Assembly (NCBI GenBank): GCA_963817075.1
Contig: CAWFMT010000002.1
Span: forward strand, 496,001 to 560,000
DNA length: 64,000 nucleotides
Origin: DASPKM01 sp963817075
Lineage (GTDB): Bacteria; Bacteroidota; Bacteroidia; Chitinophagales; Chitinophagaceae
Direction of reading: 5' to 3'
The notes under the pieces were generated by a model. It had not been told where the DNA came from and searched no databases. It saw only the letters and a list, made by a program, of their open reading frames with translations. This document shows, piece by piece, positions 55,956-64,000 of this stretch. Numbering within the stretch: position 1 is the first letter of the stretch; the number at the start of each line of letters is the position of its first letter. A program made the position numbers and the translations under genes.

Positions 55956-56462
55956 TTAATACTTCATCTTTTTATACCGGTCAATGTCCCTTTTGGATTC
56001 ATTGAAAGCTGCCAGCATTTCTTGCTCTGGATTCCAGCTATCGATTTCTGATTTGCCATGACCAACGGTAACATGATCGATAAGTTTGCCTTTTGAAAAG
56101 TAAAAATCTCCCCGCCAGGCTATCGAGTCTGTCTTCTTATTCTTAGTAAAATAGGTGACAATTTCTTCTGTGGCGTAAATCAGATCTCCTTTTTGTAGAA
56201 AAAATGTTTGGTGGATAGTATCATTTTTGTATGAAAATCTTCTCTTAATTTTTATATAACCAATTGGGTTAGTGACGTACTCGTAATTTATATAGTGCAA
56301 AACCTTTTTAAGCGCTTGTATTGAGAAATTAATTGTGGGTAGTTTGATTTCCTTTGAAATTCGGTTTACTTCAACATCGATTGCTTTTTTTCGACCTTCT
56401 ATATTCTGCCCAAATGAAACATTTGCGATCAAGATAATTACAAGCGGAATAAAAAATCTCAT
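55956..56462 (-). CDS. Secreted hypothetical protein
   Basis: A 168-residue protein from the ATG at 56460-56462, which opens a signal peptide (MRFFIPLVIILIANVSFGQ). The mature part is basic with paired strands (TNPIGYIKIKRRFSYKND). The gene starts 25 bp from the end of the VOC gene upstream. Confidence 0.55.
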   Translation of the reverse strand: MRFFIPLVIILIANVSFGQNIEGRKKAIDVEVNRISKEIKLPTINFSIQALKKVLHYINYEYVTNPIGYIKIKRRFSYKNDTIHQTFFLQKGDLIYATEEIVTYFTKNKKTDSIAWRGDFYFSKGKLIDHVTVGHGKSEIDSWNPEQEMLAAFNESKRDIDRYKKMKY

Positions 56463-56486
56463 CGGTATAGCTTTAAATGGCATACT

Positions 56487-56858
56487 CTAAACATGCTGGT
56501 CAAATAAGATCGAGTTTCCATCGGGATCAATTACAAAAAAACCAGCCGGACCAGTAGTATTCTCATCTGCTTCTGTTGCTAGTGCTATATTTTTATTCTT
56601 AAGCTTTCGCTGGATATCTCTAACGTCATCAAATGATTCAAGTTTGGCAGCATTTTCGTCCCAACCTGGATTAAAGGTTAGAATATTATTCTCAAACATT
56701 CCCTGAAATAGCCCGATAAGAGCATTCCCATTTTTCATTATGAGATAATTCTTCTCCAGACTACCTGCAAAGACTTCAAAACCCAGATGTTCATAGAATG
56801 CTTTTGATGCATTAATGTCCTTGACACTTAGACTAATTGAGAACGCGCCTAATTTCAT
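56487..56858 (-). CDS. VOC (glyoxalase-like) family protein
   Basis: A 123-residue VOC protein: FSISLSVKDINASKAFYEHL opening, GFEVFAGSLEKNYLIM, later TGPAGFFVIDPDGNSILFDQ. The IDPDGN ending is typical. Probably binds a small metal-chelated substrate; specificity unknown. Confidence 0.85.
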   Translation of the reverse strand: MKLGAFSISLSVKDINASKAFYEHLGFEVFAGSLEKNYLIMKNGNALIGLFQGMFENNILTFNPGWDENAAKLESFDDVRDIQRKLKNKNIALATEADENTTGPAGFFVIDPDGNSILFDQHV

Positions 56859-56863
56859 ATTAG

Positions 56864-57130
56864 TTATTTTTTTATCTGTGTGAATTTCGCCTTGGTTTGC
56901 ATACCATGATTATCTAATCTGTATAGAGTGTCGCCTAGGAGCTGCATTTCCACGTAATCAAAGTATACGTCGGAAGAATCCAGAGTGAAATGCCTTATAG
57001 TCGCGGTCCCGTTAACAAATGATGGATCAAGCTGATATTCAATTTTACTTTCAGGTAACCTTGGTTTGGGTTCTGTCGGACTTTGTACTGCACGATTTAT
57101 GTTATGGAATGCATACCTTTTAATCAACAA
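56864..57130 (-). CDS. Hypothetical protein, possibly N-truncated
   Basis: Eighty-eight residues from a TTG; no ATG in the frame. The mature-like region (LDPSFVNGTATIRHFTLDSS, GDTLYRLDNHG) is beta-rich. Probably a remnant of a longer secreted protein. Confidence 0.35.
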   Translation of the reverse strand: MLIKRYAFHNINRAVQSPTEPKPRLPESKIEYQLDPSFVNGTATIRHFTLDSSDVYFDYVEMQLLGDTLYRLDNHGMQTKAKFTQIKK

Positions 57131-57251
57131 ATGAAGAGATATGTTTTCTAATGAACATTATTCTCAAACGGTTTAGGTCTTCAATCTTGTATTTATTTTA
57201 GGGACAGATTAAAATAATTTGACTTTTAAGAATAGAGTTGCGGATGGATTT

Positions 57252-57722
57252 TCAGTCCACATTTACAATATCAATCACATAGAGTAAACCGTGGACACAG
57301 GTATTTTCTTGTAGAAGAATTCCTCGATTGAAGAGCGCGTGTGTGTACATATGTTTCATATTGTAATCAGAGAGGTCTATACTCCACTTTTCGGCTTTCT
57401 TTGTTTGATTTGCAAGTGAATCAAAGTTAATTTCCTTTTCAAGTTCAGCTAATTTTCTCAATGAGTAGGCAACTTGGCCGTTAATAAATAAAAGTGCTGT
57501 AGGATTCTTGAACTGAAAGTATCTGGGCTTATTATTAATTGCTATAGAATCCACTTTTGCGTTTCCGTTTGAAGTTTCATCTAATTCATATTCCTTGCGG
57601 ATGGCTTCTTTTAATGAATACGTGTTAACTGAACATTCTCTTGTTCGCCCGCTATTCACGTCTTTTAGCCTTATGACAACAAAATTGTTCACAATTCCAT
57701 CGCCATCCGCCAACCCTCTCAA
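57252..57722 (-). CDS. Hypothetical protein, N-terminus lost
   Basis: One hundred fifty-six residues from a TTG, but the frame stays open another ~110 bases upstream (CNFQYESTNDISGYILLLSH) to about 57835 without any ATG. The gene has probably lost its start. The visible part is alpha/beta with no recognised family. Confidence 0.45.
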   Translation of the reverse strand: MRGLADGDGIVNNFVVIRLKDVNSGRTRECSVNTYSLKEAIRKEYELDETSNGNAKVDSIAINNKPRYFQFKNPTALLFINGQVAYSLRKLAELEKEINFDSLANQTKKAEKWSIDLSDYNMKHMYTHALFNRGILLQENTCVHGLLYVIDIVNVD

Positions 57723-58026
57723 ATAAAGCCTATAGAGTGATTCCTGGCCACTTCCTCTTATATGCGATAACAGAAGGATATAGCCAGAAATATCATTTGT
57801 CGATTCATATTGAAAATTACATTTGTCGCCATGGTTAAATTACGAAAATTAACTGCATACTTGTATGGTTTGCAGCTATCTTGCCTTTGTCTCAAGTGTT
57901 TTCGAATTTACTCCTCTTTATGTGGCGGGGATTTCGCGATCATCATTTAGTATTATTTGCAAACCATTCGCTTGCTAATCTTATATAATAAATAAATCAG
58001 TATCTTCTATCCCCCAAAAGTCACAT

Positions 58027-58887
58027 ATGAGAAAAATTCTATTCTTTCTTTTGACAATATGTATTGTCGGTCCTCAATGTCAAAAAACTGATCCTCGTCC
58101 AAAAGTCAGGCAATTGCTCACAAGGGAAGTAGCCTTTTCTTCAGCAACTCCATTTCGTAAAAAGGTGTTGGAATTTATTTATGATGAGCAAAATCGCTGC
58201 ACATCAATCTTTCATTCAGTGATTGATTCCTCGCTGGAGGTTCCTCTACCTGTTCTATCCAGGACATATACTTTCTTTTATACGGGTAATAGTACACTAC
58301 CTTATAAAACTACCCAGGTTCATCAAGAACTTCCGGAGCTAGTTTTCAGTTATTACCACACCTACGATAAAAATGGACTTAAAATAAAAGATTCTATCAG
58401 CCAATTAAATTTTGCTGGAGAACGCGGCTGGACTGTTATTAGGTATGATTATTACAAGTCGCATATTACCTCTGTCCCTTTCAGAGCTGCCTTTTCCGAT
58501 TACTTGAGCAGTTACGACACTATATTTTTTGACAAATCTAATATTACTAAAATATTTACATCGATGCCTTTGGAAGCTTCGATAGTTCGTCGATCCGTTG
58601 AATTGAAATACGACAATAACGTCAACCCTTATTCAGTAATTAATCTGTATAACTCATTATATTTTACAAATTCCACGTTGGGAATTGGTTTTAATATTCT
58701 ATCTGAAACCCATTACATGGGTCTAAGCCAGAACAATGTCACCGAAACACTTACCGGGATTGGTGCAAAAACCTTGGTTATTTATGAGTATGATAACTTG
58801 AGATATCCTGTAAAATCAATATGGTCAGGCGGATTAGATTTTAGAGATAAAAGAACTACATACTACACTTACAAGAGCGTATTGTAG
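58027..58887 (+). CDS. Hypothetical lipoprotein
   Basis: A 286-residue protein: signal peptide with lipobox GPQC (cysteine ~18). The beta-strand-rich mature part alternates lines like FIYDEQNRCTSIFHS and SVELKYDNNVNPYS, similar to the DUF4595-like lipoproteins of Bacteroidota. Surface-exposed location likely. No catalytic motif. Confidence 0.6.
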   Translation: MRKILFFLLTICIVGPQCQKTDPRPKVRQLLTREVAFSSATPFRKKVLEFIYDEQNRCTSIFHSVIDSSLEVPLPVLSRTYTFFYTGNSTLPYKTTQVHQELPELVFSYYHTYDKNGLKIKDSISQLNFAGERGWTVIRYDYYKSHITSVPFRAAFSDYLSSYDTIFFDKSNITKIFTSMPLEASIVRRSVELKYDNNVNPYSVINLYNSLYFTNSTLGIGFNILSETHYMGLSQNNVTETLTGIGAKTLVIYEYDNLRYPVKSIWSGGLDFRDKRTTYYTYKSVL

Positions 58888-59337
58888 CGCAAAAGTTCAA
58901 AATCCTGAAAGTTCGAGAGTTGAACCCCTTCGCTAAAGCATGCGCCTCCGCAGTAGCTTTAGCGCCAGCGGGCGGAGGTTAAGAAATGTTTGATTGTTTG
59001 AGAGTTTGATTGTTTGAATGTTAGAAAGAACTCACGTCTCACGACTCACGTTTCACGATTTTTTCACGCCAAGACGCCAATTTTATTAAGACGCAAAGAG
59101 GAATCCATTCTTGTGCGCCTTTGCTCGCTTTGCTTCTTTGCGAGAAATTTTTCACTCACGTCTCACGTCTCACGACTCACGTTTCACGATTTTTTCACGC
59201 CAAGACGCCAATTTTATTAAGACGCAAAGAGGAATCCATTCTTGTGCGCCTTTGCTCGCTTTGCTTCTTTGCGAGAAATTTTTCACTCACGCCTCACGTC
59301 TCACGACTCACGACTCACGTCTCACGTCTCACGATCC
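58888..59337. repeat. Spacer with 131-bp direct repeats and CTCACG heptamer arrays
   Basis: 58929-58979 pairs CGCTAAAGC with GCTTTAGCG and CCTCCGC with GCGGAGG. 58983-59025 is a TTTGATTGTTTGAGAG-like run. From 59051 a 131-bp unit repeats at 59182, each containing a type A core (CACGCCAAGACGCC ... TTGCTTCTTTGCGAG). Arrays of TCTCACG/ACTCACG heptamers separate the units, and the largest lies at ~59286-59335. Confidence 0.85.
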
Positions 59338-60297
59338 CTAAATTGTTATCACAAGTTTCCCCTTATGCTCCCCTCTGCCGAAAATCCTGAACGCTTCCGC
59401 AATCTCCTCCATCCTGAACGGTCAATCTATCACGGGTTTAATTTTTCCAGCCTCAAAAAGCTCGTTCATATATATTAAATCCTTGTTAGGCTTTAAGACA
59501 ACAATGCGGATCTGCTTTTTTTTAATCCTGGAAATCCAGGGGCCCAGGAGTAAGGCTTGGAGAAGTCGATTCATATATCCTCCTACTGTGACATAGGTGC
59601 CATTGGGATTTAATGAACGTAAATAATTGAATATAGAACGATTGGTCTTTGCATCAAGTATCAGATCATACCGCTGACCATTCTTAGTGAAGTCTTCTTT
59701 TGTATAGTCAATGACATGATCAAATCCCAGCGATCGCATCATATCCAATTTACCAGAGTTGTCAACACCGGTAACCTCAACTTGATATTGTTTGGCGATT
59801 TGCACTCCAAAAGTACCAACCCCTCCACCTGCACCATTTATTAAAATCTTTTGTCCAGACTTAATCTGCCCTTTATCGATGAGACCTTGTACTGCCAGCA
59901 TTCCTGCCTGTGGAATTGCTGCTGCATCTTCGAAGCTCATACTCGAAGGTTTTTTAGCCACTGCATTTTCGGCAGCGCAAACATACTCAGCGAAACCACC
60001 CCATTTCCCACTTAAATCGCCATAAACTTCATCTCCTGGCTTAAACTGTTTTACATTTTTACCAACAGCTTCAATTCGTCCTGCAATGTCAGAACCAAGT
60101 ATGTTTTTCTTCGGCCGCAGGAGTCCACTAAGCATTCGGTTTATGAAATCACCATGGAGAAGTCCCCAATCCCAATCATTGATGGAAACTGCATGAACTT
60201 TGACCAGGACCTCATTGTCATTTGGAGAAGGTTTCTCTACTTCTTCGATCCTGAGAACCTCAGGACCGCCATATTTCCTATAGACAACTGCTTTCAA
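59338..60297 (-). pseudogene. Zinc-type NAD(P)-dependent alcohol dehydrogenase gene broken by one TGA
   Basis: A medium-chain dehydrogenase of the quinone oxidoreductase-like class: EEVEKPSPNDNEVLVKVHA, SDIAGRIEAVG, GDEVYG, Rossmann NGAGGGVGTFGVQ, and GRYVTVGG-like GTYVTVGGYMN. A TGA at 59422-59424 (after GKIKPVID) interrupts it; the frame continues PFRMEEIAEAFRIF and ends at TAG 59338-59340, giving the normal ~319 residues. An arginine CGA to TGA is the simplest change. Without the last 28 residues the fold may still be stable. Confidence 0.8.
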
Positions 60298-60448
60298 TGT
60301 AGCCGATCGTTTTAAAAAGCCAAAGCCCTCTCTGCGAATCTCTTTTTCCTCTATTTCTCTGCGGTTGATTTTTTTTTCACCGCAGAGAACAAGAGAAACA
60401 GAGTTAACGCAGAGATTGATTTCTTAATATGCAAGATGAGCTTTTCAA
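60298..60448. repeat. Type B palindromic repeat
   Basis: 60331-60365 (AATCTCTTTTTCCTC ... CTCTGCGGT) and 60379-60420 (ACCGCAGAGAACAAGAG ... GCAGAGATTGA) form a large imperfect inverted repeat. Confidence 0.75.
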
Positions 60449-62134
60449 TTACTCGATCTTGTTAAACCGCAAATGCATGATCCTGTTATCATTTACTTCA
60501 AAACCTATCACCTTATTTTTATTATCACGAAGTATAGTAATATGATTCATCCACCAGTAATCAGTTTGCATGTCGTTCCTTCCCAAGATCTTCAATTTTG
60601 AGTCATTGTATTTGTTATTTGTCAGGAATAAATTGTGGTCTTTCAAAATGATGGCGTATTTGCTATCGAGTTCAGAAGAATAATATGTGCCGACGTAGGC
60701 CTGCAGGTCCTTATCTGTAGGATTGCTAAGTAATACCTGTTTTAGAAGTAAGCGTTCCCCATCTGGCCAGTATTGGTTAACTAAAGTATCCTTTCCCCTA
60801 ATGCTAAACATAAATTTGACTTCGGGTGCCGAGGATACTATGAAGGTGTCTTTTGCTGCTTTGATCAGGACATCAGATCGTCCAATCCGGTCCCAATACA
60901 ATTTCTGATCGCTCAACCTAAAAGTGAACTGTACCCCGGCATCTGAAATATAGGGACCGGCAATATTCTTTGCCATTACGAGGTCCTGGAGAATAGCTTT
61001 ACTACTGTCAAATGGAATATTAACAGTGCCGATTGTATTTGTAGAAGAAGTATCCTTAATAAAGAGATCCGCGATTTCATATGCCTTTCCAACCGGGTTG
61101 AAATCCCCCAGGTTACTAAAAACAATAAAGCCCATTTTTAGATCAGGAAAAGCAGTTATGTAAGTTCTATATCCTGCATCTCCTCCACTGTGAGAATATT
61201 GTCTCCAGCCTTTATAAGCGTTGACAGTAATTCCTAAGGCATATGAAGATTCCTTTCCATTATTAAATTTTCCTTTCTCCGTTAATTGTTCAATGTCTTT
61301 TTGCGTGCCTACCTTGCTGTTGTAAAAGTTAATGATCCATTTAGACATGTCATTCACATTTGTAAACAGGCTGGTTGCCCCGGCATTGGAATACGATAGA
61401 ATGCTGTTCCCAAAACCTGTGCTACCTCGCCAATAAGAGTAGGAACGATTCTTTACTATCTCGGTATAATCATCATGAAAATGTGTATTATTCATGCCCA
61501 GGGGTTTGAAAATTGCGGAATCAGTAAACTGTCTGAGGGTTTTGCCAGTAACTGATTTTACAATTTCAGCTATCATGGTAAAGCCGCTGTTGGAATAGCT
61601 GAATTTTTCTCCTGGTTTAAAACTCAAGGCCTGTTGTTTGCTAAGCAGTTTGACAATGTGTTCCTGAGTAATTACATCATCGAGCCTGGTGCCTGCAATA
61701 GCCAGCATCTGCCACTGATCTCTAATACCGCTGGTGTGATTTAGTAAATGACGAATGGTTATTCTTTCTTTCAGATCAGGAAACCAGGGAAGATATTTAT
61801 GGATCTCGTCATCCAATTTGAGTCTTCCCTGTGCTGCTAATAACACAATGGCATAAGCTGAAAATTGTTTTGAAACAGAAGCGGTATGAAAGATTGTTTC
61901 CGGTGTATTTGGGATTGAGTATTCAAGGTTGGCCAAACCATAACCTTTTGCATAAATGAGGGAATCGTTCCTTACAATTCCTATAGTACAACCGGGACTA
62001 TTTGCTGTACTCCATCTGGTGAATAAGGCATCGACTTTTTTTGCAAGGGTGTCCGGTATTTGTGCGAACAAATTACTTTGTGGAACGAGATAGAAAAAAA
62101 GCAGTATGATAAGTTTCTTTCCTTGAATCTTCAT
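60449..62134 (-). CDS. Serine beta-lactamase-like hydrolase (class C/penicillin-binding family)
   Basis: A 561-residue secreted protein: signal peptide ending LFAQ; beta-lactamase domain with SVSK (SxxK, residues ~86-89), YSNSG (YxN) and HSGGD (HxG); then a ~170-residue C-terminal beta domain (LQAYVGTYYSSELDSKYAII), as in other Bacteroidota serine hydrolases. Catalytic serine, lysine and tyrosine all present. Role in cell-wall peptide hydrolysis or esterase activity; not necessarily resistance. Confidence 0.9.
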   Translation of the reverse strand: MKIQGKKLIILLFFYLVPQSNLFAQIPDTLAKKVDALFTRWSTANSPGCTIGIVRNDSLIYAKGYGLANLEYSIPNTPETIFHTASVSKQFSAYAIVLLAAQGRLKLDDEIHKYLPWFPDLKERITIRHLLNHTSGIRDQWQMLAIAGTRLDDVITQEHIVKLLSKQQALSFKPGEKFSYSNSGFTMIAEIVKSVTGKTLRQFTDSAIFKPLGMNNTHFHDDYTEIVKNRSYSYWRGSTGFGNSILSYSNAGATSLFTNVNDMSKWIINFYNSKVGTQKDIEQLTEKGKFNNGKESSYALGITVNAYKGWRQYSHSGGDAGYRTYITAFPDLKMGFIVFSNLGDFNPVGKAYEIADLFIKDTSSTNTIGTVNIPFDSSKAILQDLVMAKNIAGPYISDAGVQFTFRLSDQKLYWDRIGRSDVLIKAAKDTFIVSSAPEVKFMFSIRGKDTLVNQYWPDGERLLLKQVLLSNPTDKDLQAYVGTYYSSELDSKYAIILKDHNLFLTNNKYNDSKLKILGRNDMQTDYWWMNHITILRDNKNKVIGFEVNDNRIMHLRFNKIE

Positions 62135-62680
62135 GATTTTTTGTTTTTGGCTAGGCGTTCACTGAATTTAAGTTAAGATTTTAACCGCAAAGCTGCCAGC
62201 ATGACGCAGTTAGGCAGGGACGCCAGGACGCAAAATTCGCTAAGAAATCTTACCGCAGAGAAGGAGAGAAGCAGAGATTGCGCAGAGGATACCTCTCTGC
62301 GATTCTCATGTTTCTCTTGGTCTCAGCGGTAAATAAAATTCTTCATTTTGCATTTTACATTTTCAATTATGCAAGAATATCCTGACTATTAATCTGAAAA
62401 ACCCCTCCATTCATCGAAAGAAATACGCCCCTCACCGAATAAATTTCCAGTTGAGGGACCTTATTGCAATCTTTGTATTCGCTCGTTGTTAATCGTACCC
62501 TTAAAACACCCGAATCCATCCTTTGAAAGCCCCAAATCCACGAAAGATCTCTCCAATCCTATCCAAAACTAACCAGTCCTAAAATTTAGTTCAATACCTG
62601 TGTTTGAAAACCAGCCAACCCTTTGTAAAACCAGAATAACTGGGATTTATCTCCCTTTGGATTGTACACCCTGTAGAAGT
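62135..62680. repeat. Spacer with type A and type B repeats
   Basis: 62182-62240 is a type A element with GC-rich insert (GCAGTTAGGCAGGGACGCC). 62251-62333 is a type B element: TTACCGCAGAG and CTCAGCGGTAA pair as its ends. 62380-62680 has no frame supported. Confidence 0.6.
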
Positions 62681-62709
62681 TTTTAAGCCGTCTGAGGACG
62701 GTTTTTTTT
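62580..62709 (+). ncRNA. Candidate small RNA or leader ending in a terminator
   Basis: About 130 bases without a reading frame, ending in the terminator at 62686-62709. There is no plus-strand gene upstream for that terminator to serve, so a small RNA or an attenuator for the following gene is possible. No family recognised and the 5' end is a guess. Confidence 0.2.
62686..62709 (+). terminator. Rho-independent terminator
   Basis: CCGTC, TGAG, GACGG, then eight T. It precedes the S74 gene by about 150 bases. Confidence 0.7.
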
Positions 62710-62862
62710 ATTTGCTAAAATGCATTTCGCTCTCGCTCTCTTTCTAGGTCTGCTAAATTGCGGTCTGGCGGTTAAACATCGAAATTTTCTCCCCTTTTCA
62801 GTAAATTACAATACACCTCCATCACCATTTCCAGTATTTGATCAACTATAAAACAATCAACA

Positions 62863-64000
62863 ATGAAACGGCTACTCTTATTACCGATCTCCTGCTGTTT
62901 ATTAATTTCTGCATCATATTCACAATCGTGGAATCTTACCGGGAACGCCGGCACTAACCCTTCCATTCATTTTGTTGGCACTACCGATAATGTGCCACTG
63001 CGATTCAGGATTGTAAATACTCATGCGGGCACTCTCAGTAACGACAACACTACTCTCGGAAAATATGCAGGCAACGCACTCACCACTGGCTTTGGAAATA
63101 CTGCTTTGGGAATTGAAGCATTAAGGCTTTCTACAACCAGTAATTATAATACCAGTCTTGGCTGGAGAACATTGTATTCTAACACAACAGGATATTTGAA
63201 TACAGCTTCCGGCGGTGCAAGCCTGATCATGAATACAACCGGTAGCCATAACACTGCCTCAGGCTATTATTCGATGGGCGACAACAATACAGGAAGTTAT
63301 AATGCTGCATTCGGTTTGCAAGCACTTGGCTTTGCCAAAACAGGAAATAGCAACACTGCTATGGGCGCGTTTGCCCTAAATGGCAATGCGTATGGAAATT
63401 CAAATGTAGCAGCGGGAATCTATGCCTTGTATTGGAGTCAGAACAGAAGCAATAATGTGGCCGTGGGTGATTCTGCACTGTATTGGAACGGTTATCCATT
63501 TCCTTCTCCTCTAACAGGATCGTTGGGTCAGCTTAATACTGCTATTGGATCCAAGGCTTTGTATAATAATTTATCTGGTTATCTAAATACAGGAATTGGA
63601 GCTCGTGCTTTGTATGCCACAACTACTGGCAACAGCAATACAGCTGTTGGTTATAATGCATATCCAACCACCGGCACCATTAATAATTATACTGGTATCG
63701 GATACAATGTAGGTAGCGGATCAAGCATTAGTAATAGCGTGGAAATAGGTAACAGTAGCGTGGTGTGGATAGGTGGACAGGTTGGCTGGAGTACCTACAG
63801 TGATGAGCGGATCAAGCAAGATATTAAGGAGGATGTGCAAGGGCTTGCATTCATCAATAAACTACGTCCGGTTACATATAACCTGGATATCCATAAGCAA
63901 AATAATATGACGAAGGCTGAAGCAAAGGATAGAGGGGAGAAAGAATGGCCTGAAAAATACGAGATCGAAAAGAGAAAGATCACCGGCTTTCTGGCACAGG
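62863..64000 (+). CDS. Secreted S74 (chaperone of endosialidase) protein, partial
   Basis: Runs off the right edge; 379 residues visible. Signal peptide MKRLLLLPISCCLLISASYS, then a long stalk of short repeats (GNTALG, GHNTASG-like: NTALGIEALR, NTASGGAS, NTAVGYNAY) typical of trimeric beta-helical stalks, and the S74 chaperone opening SDERIKQDIKEDVQGL with LRPVTYNLD. The S74 domain folds the trimer and then cleaves itself. Likely a trimeric surface fibre. Confidence 0.9.
   Translation, partial: MKRLLLLPISCCLLISASYSQSWNLTGNAGTNPSIHFVGTTDNVPLRFRIVNTHAGTLSNDNTTLGKYAGNALTTGFGNTALGIEALRLSTTSNYNTSLGWRTLYSNTTGYLNTASGGASLIMNTTGSHNTASGYYSMGDNNTGSYNAAFGLQALGFAKTGNSNTAMGAFALNGNAYGNSNVAAGIYALYWSQNRSNNVAVGDSALYWNGYPFPSPLTGSLGQLNTAIGSKALYNNLSGYLNTGIGARALYATTTGNSNTAVGYNAYPTTGTINNYTGIGYNVGSGSSISNSVEIGNSSVVWIGGQVGWSTYSDERIKQDIKEDVQGLAFINKLRPVTYNLDIHKQNNMTKAEAKDRGEKEWPEKYEIEKRKITGFLAQ

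Noticed and set aside
59029..59335. CRISPR array
   Set aside because: The repeats are contiguous heptamers and one 131-bp duplication, without regular spacers or cas genes.
4161..60297. Codon reassignment explaining the internal stops
   Set aside because: All three stop codons occur as internal stops at apparently different residues, and the same codons end intact genes throughout the window.

Overview
This AT-rich window looks like accessory DNA from a Bacteroidota chromosome, most likely of the Chitinophagaceae type. The lineage call is inference. It rests on a type IX secretion C-terminal sorting tail on a giant surface protein, a GldM C-domain protein, DUF2911 and DUF4369-TlpA proteins, many SP-II lipoproteins, a LytS/LytTR pair and the start of an S74 endosialidase-chaperone protein. 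No rRNA gene, complete tRNA gene or CRISPR array was seen.

Layout. 1-8400: small hypothetical, membrane and lipoprotein genes, mostly on the minus strand, mixed with gene fragments (transposase tail, GldM fragment, decayed membrane gene). 8700-9600: two tandem ~410 bp units, each a GIY-YIG nuclease gene plus a tRNA/tmRNA-like 3' end and terminator. 9600-12400: an hsdR fragment, a possible toxin tip with overlapping partner gene, a broken gene and a SUKH-type immunity gene. 12586-16555: Pnkp/Hen1 RNA-repair operon, with hen1 cut by one stop codon. 16600-23400: repeat-rich spacers, a VOC protein, the LytTR two-component pair, a DUF2911 protein, a sugar transferase and a polysaccharide deacetylase. 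23841-35016: defence island. A type I restriction-modification system (hsdR, split hsdS, hsdM) carries cargo between hsdS and hsdM: a membrane-anchored protein, a double-HKD PLD protein, a Septu-like PtuA/PtuB pair and a GxxExxY protein. 36399-43235: a ~2280-residue TIG/VCBS surface protein. 43400-58900: mostly small lipoproteins and unknowns, with an RHS/zincin toxin tip, an Imm26-like pseudogene, a TlpA-like thioredoxin and an HD hydrolase. 59300-64000: alcohol dehydrogenase pseudogene, serine beta-lactamase-like protein and the S74 protein running off the edge.

Two themes recur. Cargo insertion and duplication: degenerate copies of the hsdS 3' end and hsdM 5' end separate the cargo blocks, an hsdR piece lies 14 kb away, and a two-gene module occurs at both ends of the window. 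Single lesions: at least seven genes are interrupted by one in-frame stop (hen1, hsdS, ADH, Imm26-like, a membrane protein and two unknowns), and two more carry a frameshift, with otherwise well-preserved sequence. Intergenic spacers are filled with related palindromic repeats and heptamer arrays.
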